Below are positions 47,724-55,152 of a stretch of DNA of 64,000 bases, piece after piece (the first letter of the stretch is position 1; the number at the start of each line of letters is the position of its first letter). This stretch comes from Kutzneria chonburiensis (GTDB lineage: Bacteria; Actinomycetota; Actinomycetes; Mycobacteriales; Pseudonocardiaceae). The translations under genes and the position numbers were made by a program. The stretch is from the NCBI RefSeq assembly GCF_028622115.1, contig NZ_CP097263.1:1302001-1366000 (forward strand). The letters are read 5' to 3'. The notes under the pieces are model-generated. The model saw only the letters and a list, made by a program, of their open reading frames with translations. It made no database searches and was not told the DNA's origin.

Positions 47724-48740
47724 TCACGGGCGTAGCAACGCTTTGACGGCCCGGCGCTCGTCCATGGCCCGGTAGCCCTCGGCGACGTCGGCCAGCGGCA
47801 GCGTGAGGTCGAAGACCCGGCCCGGGTCGATCGTGCCCCGCCAGATGCGGTCGACCAGGTCGGGCAGGAAGCGCCGCACCGGCGCGGGGCCGCCGAGCAG
47901 CTGGACGTGCGAGTAGAACAGCTCTTCACCGGGCAGGGCGACGTCGTGCGCGACGCCGACGTAGCCGACCGCGCCGCCCGGGCGGGCCGACCGGATGGCC
48001 TGCATCATCGACTCCTGCGTGCCGACGGCCTCGATCACGCTGTGCGCGCCCAGTCCGTCGGTCAGCTCCTTGATCACCGCCACGCCGGCGTCGCCGCGTT
48101 CGGTGACGATGTCGGTGGCGCCGAACTCCAACGCCAGCTTCTGCCGGGACTCGTGCCGGCTCATCGCGATGATCCGCTCCGCGCCCAGCTCGCGGGCGGC
48201 CAGCACGCTGAGCAGGCCGACCGCCCCGTCGCCGACCACGGCCACCGTGGCGCCGGGCTGCACACCGGCGGCGACGGCGGCGAACCAGCCGGTGCCGAGC
48301 ACGTCGGAGGCCGCGAGCAGGCTCGGCACGAGGTCGTCGGACGGCACCTCCGGCGTGGCCACCAGCGTGCCGTCGGCCAGCGGCACCCGCAGGAACTCGG
48401 CCTGCGTGCCGCCGACGAACTCACGGTGCCGGCACGAGGTGTGGAAGCCGGCCCGGCAGATCTCGCAGGTGTTGTCGGAGGCGAAGAACGAGCCGACCAC
48501 GAACTGGCCCGGCGTGATGCCGGTGACCTCGGCCCCGACCTCCTCGACGATGCCGACGTACTCGTGACCCATCGGCGTCGGCCCGGTGATCGGGTTGATG
48601 CCGCGGTACTCCCACAGGTCCGACCCGCACACGCAGGCCGCGGACAGCCGGATGATCGCGTCGGTCGGCGCCTGGACCACCGGGTCGGGGCGCGCCTCGA
48701 AGCGGACGTCGCCGGGGCCGTGGATGACAGCTCCGCGCAT
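47724..48740 (-). CDS. Zinc-dependent alcohol dehydrogenase (MDR family)
   Basis: A 338-residue medium-chain dehydrogenase: catalytic zinc ligands in CVCGSD and GHEYVGIVEEVG. The structural-zinc lobe is CEICRAGFHTSC plus a further His/Cys, Rossmann motif VVGDGAVGLLSVLAA, and MSRHESRQKLALEFGA, where Arg suggests NADP. Start ATG 48740 follows GAGGAG. Divergent from the MmyB-type regulator at 48877, which probably controls it. Substrate undetermined. Confidence 0.9.
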   Translation of the reverse strand: MRGAVIHGPGDVRFEARPDPVVQAPTDAIIRLSAACVCGSDLWEYRGINPITGPTPMGHEYVGIVEEVGAEVTGITPGQFVVGSFFASDNTCEICRAGFHTSCRHREFVGGTQAEFLRVPLADGTLVATPEVPSDDLVPSLLAASDVLGTGWFAAVAAGVQPGATVAVVGDGAVGLLSVLAARELGAERIIAMSRHESRQKLALEFGATDIVTERGDAGVAVIKELTDGLGAHSVIEAVGTQESMMQAIRSARPGGAVGYVGVAHDVALPGEELFYSHVQLLGGPAPVRRFLPDLVDRIWRGTIDPGRVFDLTLPLADVAEGYRAMDERRAVKALLRP

Positions 48741-48823
48741 GATGTGAGTGCTCCTCGTATCGTCGGATCGCTACGTCTCGATGGAACACTCGGCGGCGGC
48801 ATCGCGGGAGGTCGGGTCGTTCA

Positions 48824-48840
48824 GGGTTCTGACAGAACCC
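48824..48840. promoter_or_regulatory. Operator-like dyad GGGTTCT-GAC-AGAACCC
   Basis: Perfect 7-bp arms with a 3-bp spacer in the 136-bp region between the alcohol dehydrogenase and the divergent HTH regulator, 37 bp before the regulator ATG. Probable binding site of that regulator. Confidence 0.65.
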
Positions 48841-48876
48841 CCCACCGCGGGCCGGCCGGCCGTACCGTTGACTCCC

Positions 48877-49806
48877 ATGAGCGCCAAGAGCACCGACGTC
48901 CGTGACTTCCTGGTCACGCGCCGGGCGAAGATCACGCCGGAGCGGGCCGGCCTGACCGTGTACGGCGGCAACCGCCGCGTGCCGGGCCTGCGCCGCGAGG
49001 AGGTCGCGATGCTCGCCGGCGTGTCGGCCGACTACTACACCCGGCTGGAGAAGGGCAATCTCGCCGGCGTCTCGGACAGCGTGCTCGACGCCGTCGCCGG
49101 CGCGCTGCAACTCGACGAAGCTGAGCGGGTCCATCTGTTCGACCTCGCTCGGGCCGCCAACGCGGCCGGTCGTCCCCACGGTCGGCCGGGCGTGTCGCGC
49201 CGCCGCCAGAATCGGGTCACGCCGGTCGTGCAGCAGATCCTCGATTCGATGACCACCACTGCTGCGTTCGTGCGCAACGGCCGTCTCGACATCCTCGCCA
49301 CGAACCTGCTGGCCCGCGCCCTGTGGTCGCCGGTGTTCGACAGTCCCACGCGGTCGAGCGAGGTCACTCCGCCCAACCTGGCCCGGTTCGGCTTCCTGGA
49401 CCCGGCTGCCCCCGACTTCACGCCCGACCACGGCAAGTTCTGCCACACCGCGGTGGCCATCCTGCGCACCGAGGCCGGCCGCGACCCGCACGACAAGGGC
49501 CTGTCCGACCTGGTCGGGGAGCTCAGCACGCGCAGCGAGGATTTTCGTACCCTCTGGGCCGCGCACGACGTCCGCCTGCACAGCACCGGGACCAAACGGT
49601 TCCACCACCCCGTTGTCGGCGAGGTGGTGGTGGCCTACGAGGTCATGCAGCTCACCAGCGACGCCGGCCTCGTCCTTGACGTCTACGCCGCCGAGCCCGG
49701 CTCGTCCTCGGCGGAGGCCATGCGACTGCTGGCCAGCTGGGCCGCGACCGAGTTGACCACGACCGGGCTCACCGCGGCGGGTCGATCTGCTGGTGGATCC
49801 AGCTGA
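48877..49806 (+). CDS. XRE-type HTH regulator with MmyB-like ligand-binding domain
   Basis: A 309-residue protein from ATG 48877. N-terminal HTH_31: LRREEVAMLAGVSADYYTRL and EKGNLAGVSDSVLDAVAGAL, then ERVHLFDLARAA. The C-terminal MmyB-like PAS/LBD begins near TPVVQQILDSM and has AAHDVRLHSTGTKRFHHP. Such regulators usually control the oxidoreductase encoded next door, here the divergent alcohol dehydrogenase. The last 38 nt overlap the 3' end of the convergent protease gene. Confidence 0.87.
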   Translation: MSAKSTDVRDFLVTRRAKITPERAGLTVYGGNRRVPGLRREEVAMLAGVSADYYTRLEKGNLAGVSDSVLDAVAGALQLDEAERVHLFDLARAANAAGRPHGRPGVSRRRQNRVTPVVQQILDSMTTTAAFVRNGRLDILATNLLARALWSPVFDSPTRSSEVTPPNLARFGFLDPAAPDFTPDHGKFCHTAVAILRTEAGRDPHDKGLSDLVGELSTRSEDFRTLWAAHDVRLHSTGTKRFHHPVVGEVVVAYEVMQLTSDAGLVLDVYAAEPGSSSAEAMRLLASWAATELTTTGLTAAGRSAGGSS

Positions 49807-50650
49807 ACACGACGTCGACCCGGGCCACGACCTCGAGGCCGGGCTGCGGGCAGGCCGGCCCGTTGTCGACGATGGCCACCAGCGTGCCGGTCACGTTGTC
49901 GGCGGACACGAAGAACGGGCCGCCGGAGTCGTCCGGACAGGGGCTGTTCTCGACGGTGCGGGCCACGGTGGGCTCGGCGTCGAGCACGGTGTTGTGCAGC
50001 ACCGCCACCCGGAACTGCCCGCGCTTGAGGTGATCGGACGGGGCGACCACGGTCGGCGAGGTCGAACCCCAGCCGGCGAACTGGAGCGGCAGGCCGACCG
50101 TCGGCGGCTTGTTGGCTAACGCCAAAGGCGTTATGTCGGTGATCGGCCGGTCCAGCTTGACCACGGCCAGGTCGTTGACCGGGGACTGTCGAACGTCCAC
50201 GACCTGTGCCGACTCGCCACCCGGATCGCTGTCCTTGAGCTTTCCCAATACCACTGTCATATGGTATTGGGGTGTACCGCCGATGCGCGTGTCATTCACA
50301 TCGTGAAAGCAATGCCCGGCCGTGACCACCCATTCCGGGGCAATGAGTGAACCGCTGCACGCGCCGCTGCGTAACCCGCCGCCAGGAGTGGGAATGTCCT
50401 GCGACGTGAGTTTGGCGTTAAATGGCAGCACGGCCGAGGGGCCCGGCTTCGTGGTGGTCGTCGTGGTGCTGGGCACCGTGACCACCCGCGGCCGTTGGGC
50501 GGCACTACCGCTGGTGAGCACGGCGTTACGCGGCACTGTCGGTGATCGTTCCGTCACGGTGTACGCGCAGGCGACACCGGCACCGAGTACCGCCGCGGCC
50601 GCGATGGCCCCCAGGCGCACGGGCGCCGGCCGGCGCGAAAGCGTGCTCAT
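49769..50650 (-). CDS. Secreted or membrane-anchored trypsin-like serine protease (S1)
   Basis: A 293-residue protein from ATG 50650 (an in-frame ATG 42 nt upstream is possible). A hydrophobic N-terminal segment (RLGAIAAAAVLGAGVACAYT) is a signal peptide or anchor, followed by a Thr-rich stretch. Catalytic triad: His in VVTAGHCF, Asp in NDLAVVKLDR, Ser in CPDDSGGPFF; disulphide Cys flank the His. Chymotrypsin-fold protease acting outside the membrane. The gene contains two AT-richer palindromes (50117-50133 and 50244-50271). Confidence 0.87.
   Translation of the reverse strand: MSTLSRRPAPVRLGAIAAAAVLGAGVACAYTVTERSPTVPRNAVLTSGSAAQRPRVVTVPSTTTTTTKPGPSAVLPFNAKLTSQDIPTPGGGLRSGACSGSLIAPEWVVTAGHCFHDVNDTRIGGTPQYHMTVVLGKLKDSDPGGESAQVVDVRQSPVNDLAVVKLDRPITDITPLALANKPPTVGLPLQFAGWGSTSPTVVAPSDHLKRGQFRVAVLHNTVLDAEPTVARTVENSPCPDDSGGPFFVSADNVTGTLVAIVDNGPACPQPGLEVVARVDVVFSWIHQQIDPPR
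50117..50133. repeat. Intragenic palindrome TAACGCC-AAA-GGCGTTA
   Basis: Perfect 7-bp arms inside the protease gene. It shares both half-sites with the 19-bp palindrome in the ABC permease gene (9291-9309). Confidence 0.6.
50244..50271. repeat. Intragenic inverted repeat with 10-bp arms
   Basis: CCCAATACCA (50244-50253) and TGGTATTGGG (50262-50271) are perfect complements around an 8-bp spacer in the protease coding region, markedly AT-richer than the surrounding sequence. Confidence 0.6.
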
Positions 50651-50763
50651 GTCAGCTTGATACGTACGAGTCGCGGAAAAGGTTGTCTCCATCCGCGAAT
50701 GTGCGACTTGTTTCACGGACGAACGTTCCCGAACGGACAACCGCCGGCCGTTAGTGGACGCCG

Positions 50764-51030
50764 ATGTCCTCCCCGGCGGAATTGTCCGGCGGCGACCGGG
50801 TACCCGAGGCCATGGACGAGGACCTGCACCACCCGCCGGCCGGGGCCGTGGTGGCCTACTTCGACCCCAGCCGCTACCCGGTCGGCACCGTCCGGACCGG
50901 CACCACCAGCGACGTCCCCGTGCTGGATCCGGGCACCAGCGAGCGATGGATCCCGGTGCGACGGACCGATGGCACCGTCGAGCTGGTGCCGGCGGCGCTG
51001 ATCATCGACGTGCTGCCGCTGGAGGACTGA
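50764..51030 (+). CDS. Small hypothetical protein
   Basis: An 88-residue reading frame with coding-like codon use: AYFDPSRYPVGTVRTGTTSD, a central TSERWIPVRR and a C-terminal VELVPAALIIDVLPLED. No family recognised. ATG 50812 (MDEDLHHPPAG) is an alternative start; neither has a strong ribosome site. It precedes the DUF3040 gene by 85 bp in the same direction. Confidence 0.55.
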   Translation: MSSPAELSGGDRVPEAMDEDLHHPPAGAVVAYFDPSRYPVGTVRTGTTSDVPVLDPGTSERWIPVRRTDGTVELVPAALIIDVLPLED

Positions 51031-51115
51031 CCGGAAGGGTCGGAGCTGCCGTCCGTTCGACGCCGGCGCTGTGACCGGGGCGCCACACAGGGTGAAGGTG
51101 TTGGTGGGAGGCGTG

Positions 51116-51451
51116 ATGGACGAGACCAAGGCGTTGTCCGCCCGGCAGCGGCGGTGCCTGGCCCGGCTCGACCGGTCGCTGGCCGGTGACGCCGTGTTCC
51201 GGCAGCTCGGCGGGCTGTTCCTGGAGCCGGCGCGGACCCGGCCGCCGGGGCGGAAGACACTGTGGTGCCTGGTCGTGATGGGCGCGGGCTTCGTGCTGGC
51301 GGCGGTGGGTGCGGCCAGTGATGCGCTGATGGGCGTCGGGGCAGCGGCCGCCGTGGTCGTCGGCGTGACGGCGTTGACCGGCGCGCTGGCGTTCCTGCTG
51401 GCCGACAGCACTGGCGATGCGCCGCTGCGCACGCGATCCTGGGGCCTATGA
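51116..51451 (+). CDS. DUF3040-like small membrane protein
   Basis: A 111-residue protein from ATG 51116 with GGGAGG 5 nt upstream; a longer in-frame start lacks a ribosome site. The N-terminus ALSARQRRCLARLDRSLAGD resembles the conserved LSExExRxLxxIExxLxxDDP start of DUF3040, followed by two transmembrane helices (LWCLVVMGAGFVLAAVG and AAAVVVGVTALTGALAFL). Actinobacterial membrane protein of unknown role. It overlaps the next start (ATGA). Confidence 0.75.
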   Translation: MDETKALSARQRRCLARLDRSLAGDAVFRQLGGLFLEPARTRPPGRKTLWCLVVMGAGFVLAAVGAASDALMGVGAAAAVVVGVTALTGALAFLLADSTGDAPLRTRSWGL

Positions 51452-51903
51452 CCGCTTGGCGGGACGTCGAACAGGCCGCGCCCGAGTTCGCCCGGCGCGT
51501 GCGGGCGCTGCTCGACGCGCATCGGCACAAGACCATCGCCACCCTGCGGGCCGACGGCTCGCCGCGGATCTCCGGCATCGAGGTCGTCTTCGAGGACGGC
51601 GAGCTGGTGTTCGGCTCCATGGCCGGTGCGCGCAAGGGCGCCGACCTGCGCCGCGACCCCCGGTTCGCGCTGCACGGCGCCACCGTCGACCCGGTCGACG
51701 GCGAGGAGGCGGCGTGGCCCGGCGAGGTCAAGATCGCCGGGCGGGCCGAGCCGGCCGGGCCGGTCACCGAGGGGCCGGACGGCGACAAGTTCCGGGCCGA
51801 CATCGGCGAGGTCGTGCACACCCGGCTGAACGAGGCGGCGACGCTGCTGGTCGTCGAGTGGTGGACACCGGAGGCCGGCCTGCGGCGCGTCGAGCGGGAG
51901 TAG
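51448..51903 (+). CDS. Pyridoxamine 5'-phosphate oxidase-family (split-barrel FMN/F420) protein
   Basis: A 151-residue split beta-barrel protein, coupled to the DUF3040 gene by ATGA. KTIATLRADGSPRISGIEVV and ELVFGSMAGARKGADLRRDP are the characteristic first half of the PPOX fold, with GEVKIAGRAEP later. Members bind FMN, F420 or heme and act as small oxidoreductases. Substrate unknown. Confidence 0.83.
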   Translation: MTAWRDVEQAAPEFARRVRALLDAHRHKTIATLRADGSPRISGIEVVFEDGELVFGSMAGARKGADLRRDPRFALHGATVDPVDGEEAAWPGEVKIAGRAEPAGPVTEGPDGDKFRADIGEVVHTRLNEAATLLVVEWWTPEAGLRRVERE

Positions 51904-52094
51904 CGCCTCGCGGCCGCGGGTGATCACTCGTTGGAGTTGAGCGGGCCGAGCAGTCCGACGGGCGGGAATGTGTACCATCGCGCCTGGCGCCGATGTACGA
52001 ATTGCGCCGGTGTGGTGGTTTCTTCACGGGGGGATGAGTTGTCACGTCTCGGTGCGTCACGAAGATCGAAGCCGGCTGACTCCGGAGTTCCACG

Positions 52095-53399
52095 ATGACC
52101 GCCACGCGCGTCGAGTCGCCGCCGAGCGCGTCGCCCGACCTTCTCGAACCCGTTCGACCCCGGCGAACAGCGCCGCTGAGCTGGTGGCACCGCCTGAGCA
52201 CGGCCTGGCGCGAGGCGCTGTGGGCGTTTCTGCTCAGCCGCGTGATGCTGGTGTTCATCACTTTCGTCGCCACCAGCAAGGGCGGTCCCGGCGGCTTTCA
52301 ATGCCTTTCCCAGCCGGTGGACTGCGTGAAGACCTGGCGGCACTTCGATGTCGGCTACTACCTGCAGATCGCCGCGCACGGCTATTGGGATCCGCACCTT
52401 CCCGCGCGGTGGGCGGCCGACGGCAGCCGCTTCAACGGGGAGTATCCCGAGGCGGTGGCGTTCTTTCCGCTGTGGCCCAAGCTGCTCGGCTGGCTGTCCA
52501 CCCCGTTCGGCCGCACCTATTGGCATGCCTTCTACGTCGGCCTCGCGCTGGCCGCGGTGCTGACGCTGGTGACCTACTGGCTGCTCTACAAGCTGATCAG
52601 CGAGCAGTTCGACGACCGGGTGGCCCGGTGGACGCTGTTCTTCTTCGCCTTCTCACCCTTCGCGATCTTCTATGCCAGTGGGTACGGCGAGGTGCTCTTC
52701 CTCCCGCTGGCGTTGCTGGTCTTCCTGTTCGCGCGCCGGGAACGCTGGTGGCTGGCCGGGTTGTGCGGGCTGCTGGCCGCGCTGACCCGTCCCAACGCCG
52801 TGCTGCTCGTGATCGTCTTCGCCGTCGCCCTCGTCCGCATCTACGGTTTCCGAGGCCTGTTCACGCCCCGTGACCTCGGCGCCAAGCTGAAGATCGTCGG
52901 CGCCGCCGCCCTCGTCCCCGCCGGGGTGGGGCTCTACATGGCCTACCTGTGGGTGAAGTGGGGCGAGCCGCTGGCCTTCGTCCGGTGGCAGACCGACTAC
53001 TGGCATCGCACGACGCAGTGGCCGTGGCAGCCGATCGTGCGGGCAGTGGACGTCGTGATCCACAGCACCACCATCGCGGGCAGCAATCCCACCGACTCGC
53101 TGTGGGAGCTGGTGTGGATCGCCGTCCCGCTGATCGCGGTCGCGCTGACCTGGCGGCGGATGCCGGTGGAGTACTCGCTGTTCACGACCGCGGTCTTCCT
53201 GATGACCATCACCGTGGCCTCGCCGGAGGGCGAGCCGCTGCTGTCGATCACCCGGCATCTGGCCGGCGCGTTCCCGGTCGCCGTCGCCTATGGGCTGCTG
53301 GCGGGCCGGAACCGGCCGCGGCAGCTGCTGCTGGTGTTGAGCCTCGCCTTCTTCGGCCTGTTCACGGCGTACTTCGTCACCGGGCGCTGGGTGGCCTGA
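52095..53399 (+). CDS. Polytopic mannosyltransferase-like protein (PIG-V/DolP-Man transferase type)
   Basis: A 434-residue membrane protein with about ten helices. After the first helix (LLSRVMLVFITFVATS) the extracytoplasmic loop reads TWRHFDVGYYLQIAAHGYW, the W-x-x-x-D-x-x-x-Y-x-x-I-A-x-x-G-Y signature of PIG-V/GT-C mannosyltransferases, with the Asp as catalytic base; EAVAFFPLWPKL follows. It would add mannose from a polyprenyl donor to a lipid or protein on the outer face. It is preceded by 190 bp in which I see no gene. Confidence 0.85.
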   Translation: MTATRVESPPSASPDLLEPVRPRRTAPLSWWHRLSTAWREALWAFLLSRVMLVFITFVATSKGGPGGFQCLSQPVDCVKTWRHFDVGYYLQIAAHGYWDPHLPARWAADGSRFNGEYPEAVAFFPLWPKLLGWLSTPFGRTYWHAFYVGLALAAVLTLVTYWLLYKLISEQFDDRVARWTLFFFAFSPFAIFYASGYGEVLFLPLALLVFLFARRERWWLAGLCGLLAALTRPNAVLLVIVFAVALVRIYGFRGLFTPRDLGAKLKIVGAAALVPAGVGLYMAYLWVKWGEPLAFVRWQTDYWHRTTQWPWQPIVRAVDVVIHSTTIAGSNPTDSLWELVWIAVPLIAVALTWRRMPVEYSLFTTAVFLMTITVASPEGEPLLSITRHLAGAFPVAVAYGLLAGRNRPRQLLLVLSLAFFGLFTAYFVTGRWVA

Positions 53400-53415
53400 G
53401 CTTGCCTTAGATACG

Positions 53416-53427
53416 TACATGCATGTA
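53416..53427. promoter_or_regulatory. TetR operator TACATGCATGTA
   Basis: Perfect 12-bp palindrome within ATACGTACATGCATGTATGA, 10 bp before the tetR start codon. The ACATGCATGT core resembles sites of AcrR/TtgR-type regulators, so it is the likely autoregulatory operator. Confidence 0.7.
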
Positions 53428-53437
53428 TGAATAGCCC

Positions 53438-53992
53438 ATGCGGCGAACGGCGGAGGAGTCGGCCCGGACGCGGGCGGCCCTGATGGATGCGGCCTTGCTG
53501 GTGTTCGCGGAGACGGGGGTGGCGAACGCGCGGCTGGTGGACATCGCGGCCCGCGCGAACGTGACGAGAGGGGCGGTGTACCACCACTTCGAGGACAAGA
53601 TGGCGCTGTACGGCGCGATTCTGGCGGAGTCGTGGGACGCGCTGACCGTGTCGGTGTGGGCCGAGCTGGACGGCGAGGGCCCGGCGCGGGCCCGCCTGAC
53701 CGCGTTTCTGCTGGCCTGGCTGCGTGACCTGCGGGAGAACGAGCGGTTCCGGGCGCTGCTGGCGATCACCATGAACGGCAGCAATCCGATGCCCGACGGC
53801 ATGGACGACACCGCCAAGATCGAAGGCCTGTACGACTGGCAGCAGCGGCTGGCCCGGGTGGTGTCGCCGGCCGCGGCGGCATCGCTGCTGGCCTGGCTGT
53901 GCGGCACGGCGATGCTGGCGGCGGCCGACCCCGGTCTGCTGCCGGCGGCCGATCCGGCCGGCATCGAATCACTGCTCGGGGGGATGCTGTGA
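53438..53992 (+). CDS. TetR/AcrR-family regulator (efflux-pump type)
   Basis: A 184-residue protein: RTRAALMDAALLVFAETGVA, VDIAARANVTRGAVYHHFED (HTH) and a TtgR/AcrR-like C-terminal domain. It overlaps the MFS start (GTGA at 53989-53992), so regulator and transporter are co-translated, and the palindrome at 53416 places the whole operon under its own control. Confidence 0.87.
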   Translation: MRRTAEESARTRAALMDAALLVFAETGVANARLVDIAARANVTRGAVYHHFEDKMALYGAILAESWDALTVSVWAELDGEGPARARLTAFLLAWLRDLRENERFRALLAITMNGSNPMPDGMDDTAKIEGLYDWQQRLARVVSPAAAASLLAWLCGTAMLAAADPGLLPAADPAGIESLLGGML

Positions 53993-55152
53993 ACACGACA
54001 AAACCGGGCGCGGCCGTGGCGGTCACCTCGATCGCGCTGGGCGTCGACATGTTCCTGTACGGGTCGATCGTGCCGATCCTGCCGCGATTGCCGGCGGTCA
54101 ACGGCTCGGCGCTGATCTCGGGGCTGCTGTTCGCGGCCTACGCGGTGGCGCTGCTGGTGGCGACGCCTTTCGTGGGCATCTGGGTCGACCGGGCGGGACC
54201 GCGGCCGGCGATGCTGGCCGGGTTGGTCGGGCTCGCCGTCACGACCGCGTTGTTCGCCGGCCTGGCCGGCGGAAGTCTGGCCGTGCTGCTCATTGCCCGG
54301 GTGGCGCAGGGAATCGCGGCGGCCATGTCGTGGATCGCCGGTCTGGCCCTGATCGCGGCCACGCATGACGTCAGTCGGCGCGGGCGGGTGATGGGTCTGG
54401 CGCTGTCGGCCGTCGGGGTCGGGGTGCTGCTCGGCCCGGGCGTCAGCGGTGCGTTGGCCGACGCTTTCGGTACCGCGGCGCCGTTTCTGGTCGTGGCCGT
54501 GCTGGCCGCCGGCGACGCCGTTGCACGGATGATCCTGATCAAGCCGATCGAGGTGCCGGAAAACCGTACTCCACTAAGGACAGTCCTTAGTGGACCCAAT
54601 GTGCCGCTGCTTGTGCTGCTGACGGCCGTCGGTGCGGGCAGTATCGCTTTTCTGGAGCCGATCCTGCCGTTGCATCTCGGCACGCTCGGCCTCGACTCGA
54701 CGTTCATCGGCCTGGTGTTCAGCGGCGGCGCGGTGGTCGGCGCGCTCGGCGCGCCGCTGGCCGGCCTGTGGGCCGACAAGCTGCGCCCCGCCCCGACGGC
54801 GGCCATCGGCGCGGTTGTCGCCGCGGTTGGATTCCTGTTGGCCGGTATGGGATCCACGCTGATCAGCATTGCCGGCGTGCTCGTTGTCGACTTCGGCGCC
54901 CAGCTCATCCTCGCGCCCACGCTGGTCCTGATCGGCGTGCTGGCCGAGCACACCAGCCCACCGGCGTACGGTGCCGCGTACGCCCTCTACAACCTGGCCT
55001 ACACCACCGGCCTGGCCGTCGCGCCCATCGCCGCGGGTACGACGGCACGGCTGGTCAGCGTGTCGACCGCGACCATCGCCGCCGCGGTCGTCGTCGCCGT
55101 GCTCGCGGCCGCCGCCCTGGCGATCCGCGGCAAGGCCCACCAGCCTCAATGA
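53989..55152 (+). CDS. MFS transporter
   Basis: A 387-residue protein of about 12 helices with loop motif GIWVDRAGPRPAML between helices 2 and 3 and the proline/glycine helix-5 motif GVLLGPGVSGALAD, typical of DHA1-type drug/H+ antiporters. GTG 53989 is coupled to the TetR gene. The central cytoplasmic loop (about residues 190-200) is encoded by a 25-bp perfect palindrome. The end overlaps the convergent TPP-enzyme gene by 7 bp. Confidence 0.87.
   Translation: MNTTKPGAAVAVTSIALGVDMFLYGSIVPILPRLPAVNGSALISGLLFAAYAVALLVATPFVGIWVDRAGPRPAMLAGLVGLAVTTALFAGLAGGSLAVLLIARVAQGIAAAMSWIAGLALIAATHDVSRRGRVMGLALSAVGVGVLLGPGVSGALADAFGTAAPFLVVAVLAAGDAVARMILIKPIEVPENRTPLRTVLSGPNVPLLVLLTAVGAGSIAFLEPILPLHLGTLGLDSTFIGLVFSGGAVVGALGAPLAGLWADKLRPAPTAAIGAVVAAVGFLLAGMGSTLISIAGVLVVDFGAQLILAPTLVLIGVLAEHTSPPAYGAAYALYNLAYTTGLAVAPIAAGTTARLVSVSTATIAAAVVVAVLAAAALAIRGKAHQPQ
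54570..54594. repeat. 25-bp perfect palindrome inside the MFS gene
   Basis: TCCACTAAGGAC-A-GTCCTTAGTGGA, 12-bp arms, encodes part of the variable loop between helices 6 and 7. It is AT-richer than its surroundings and could be an inserted mobile palindrome or a hairpin in the mRNA. Confidence 0.7.
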
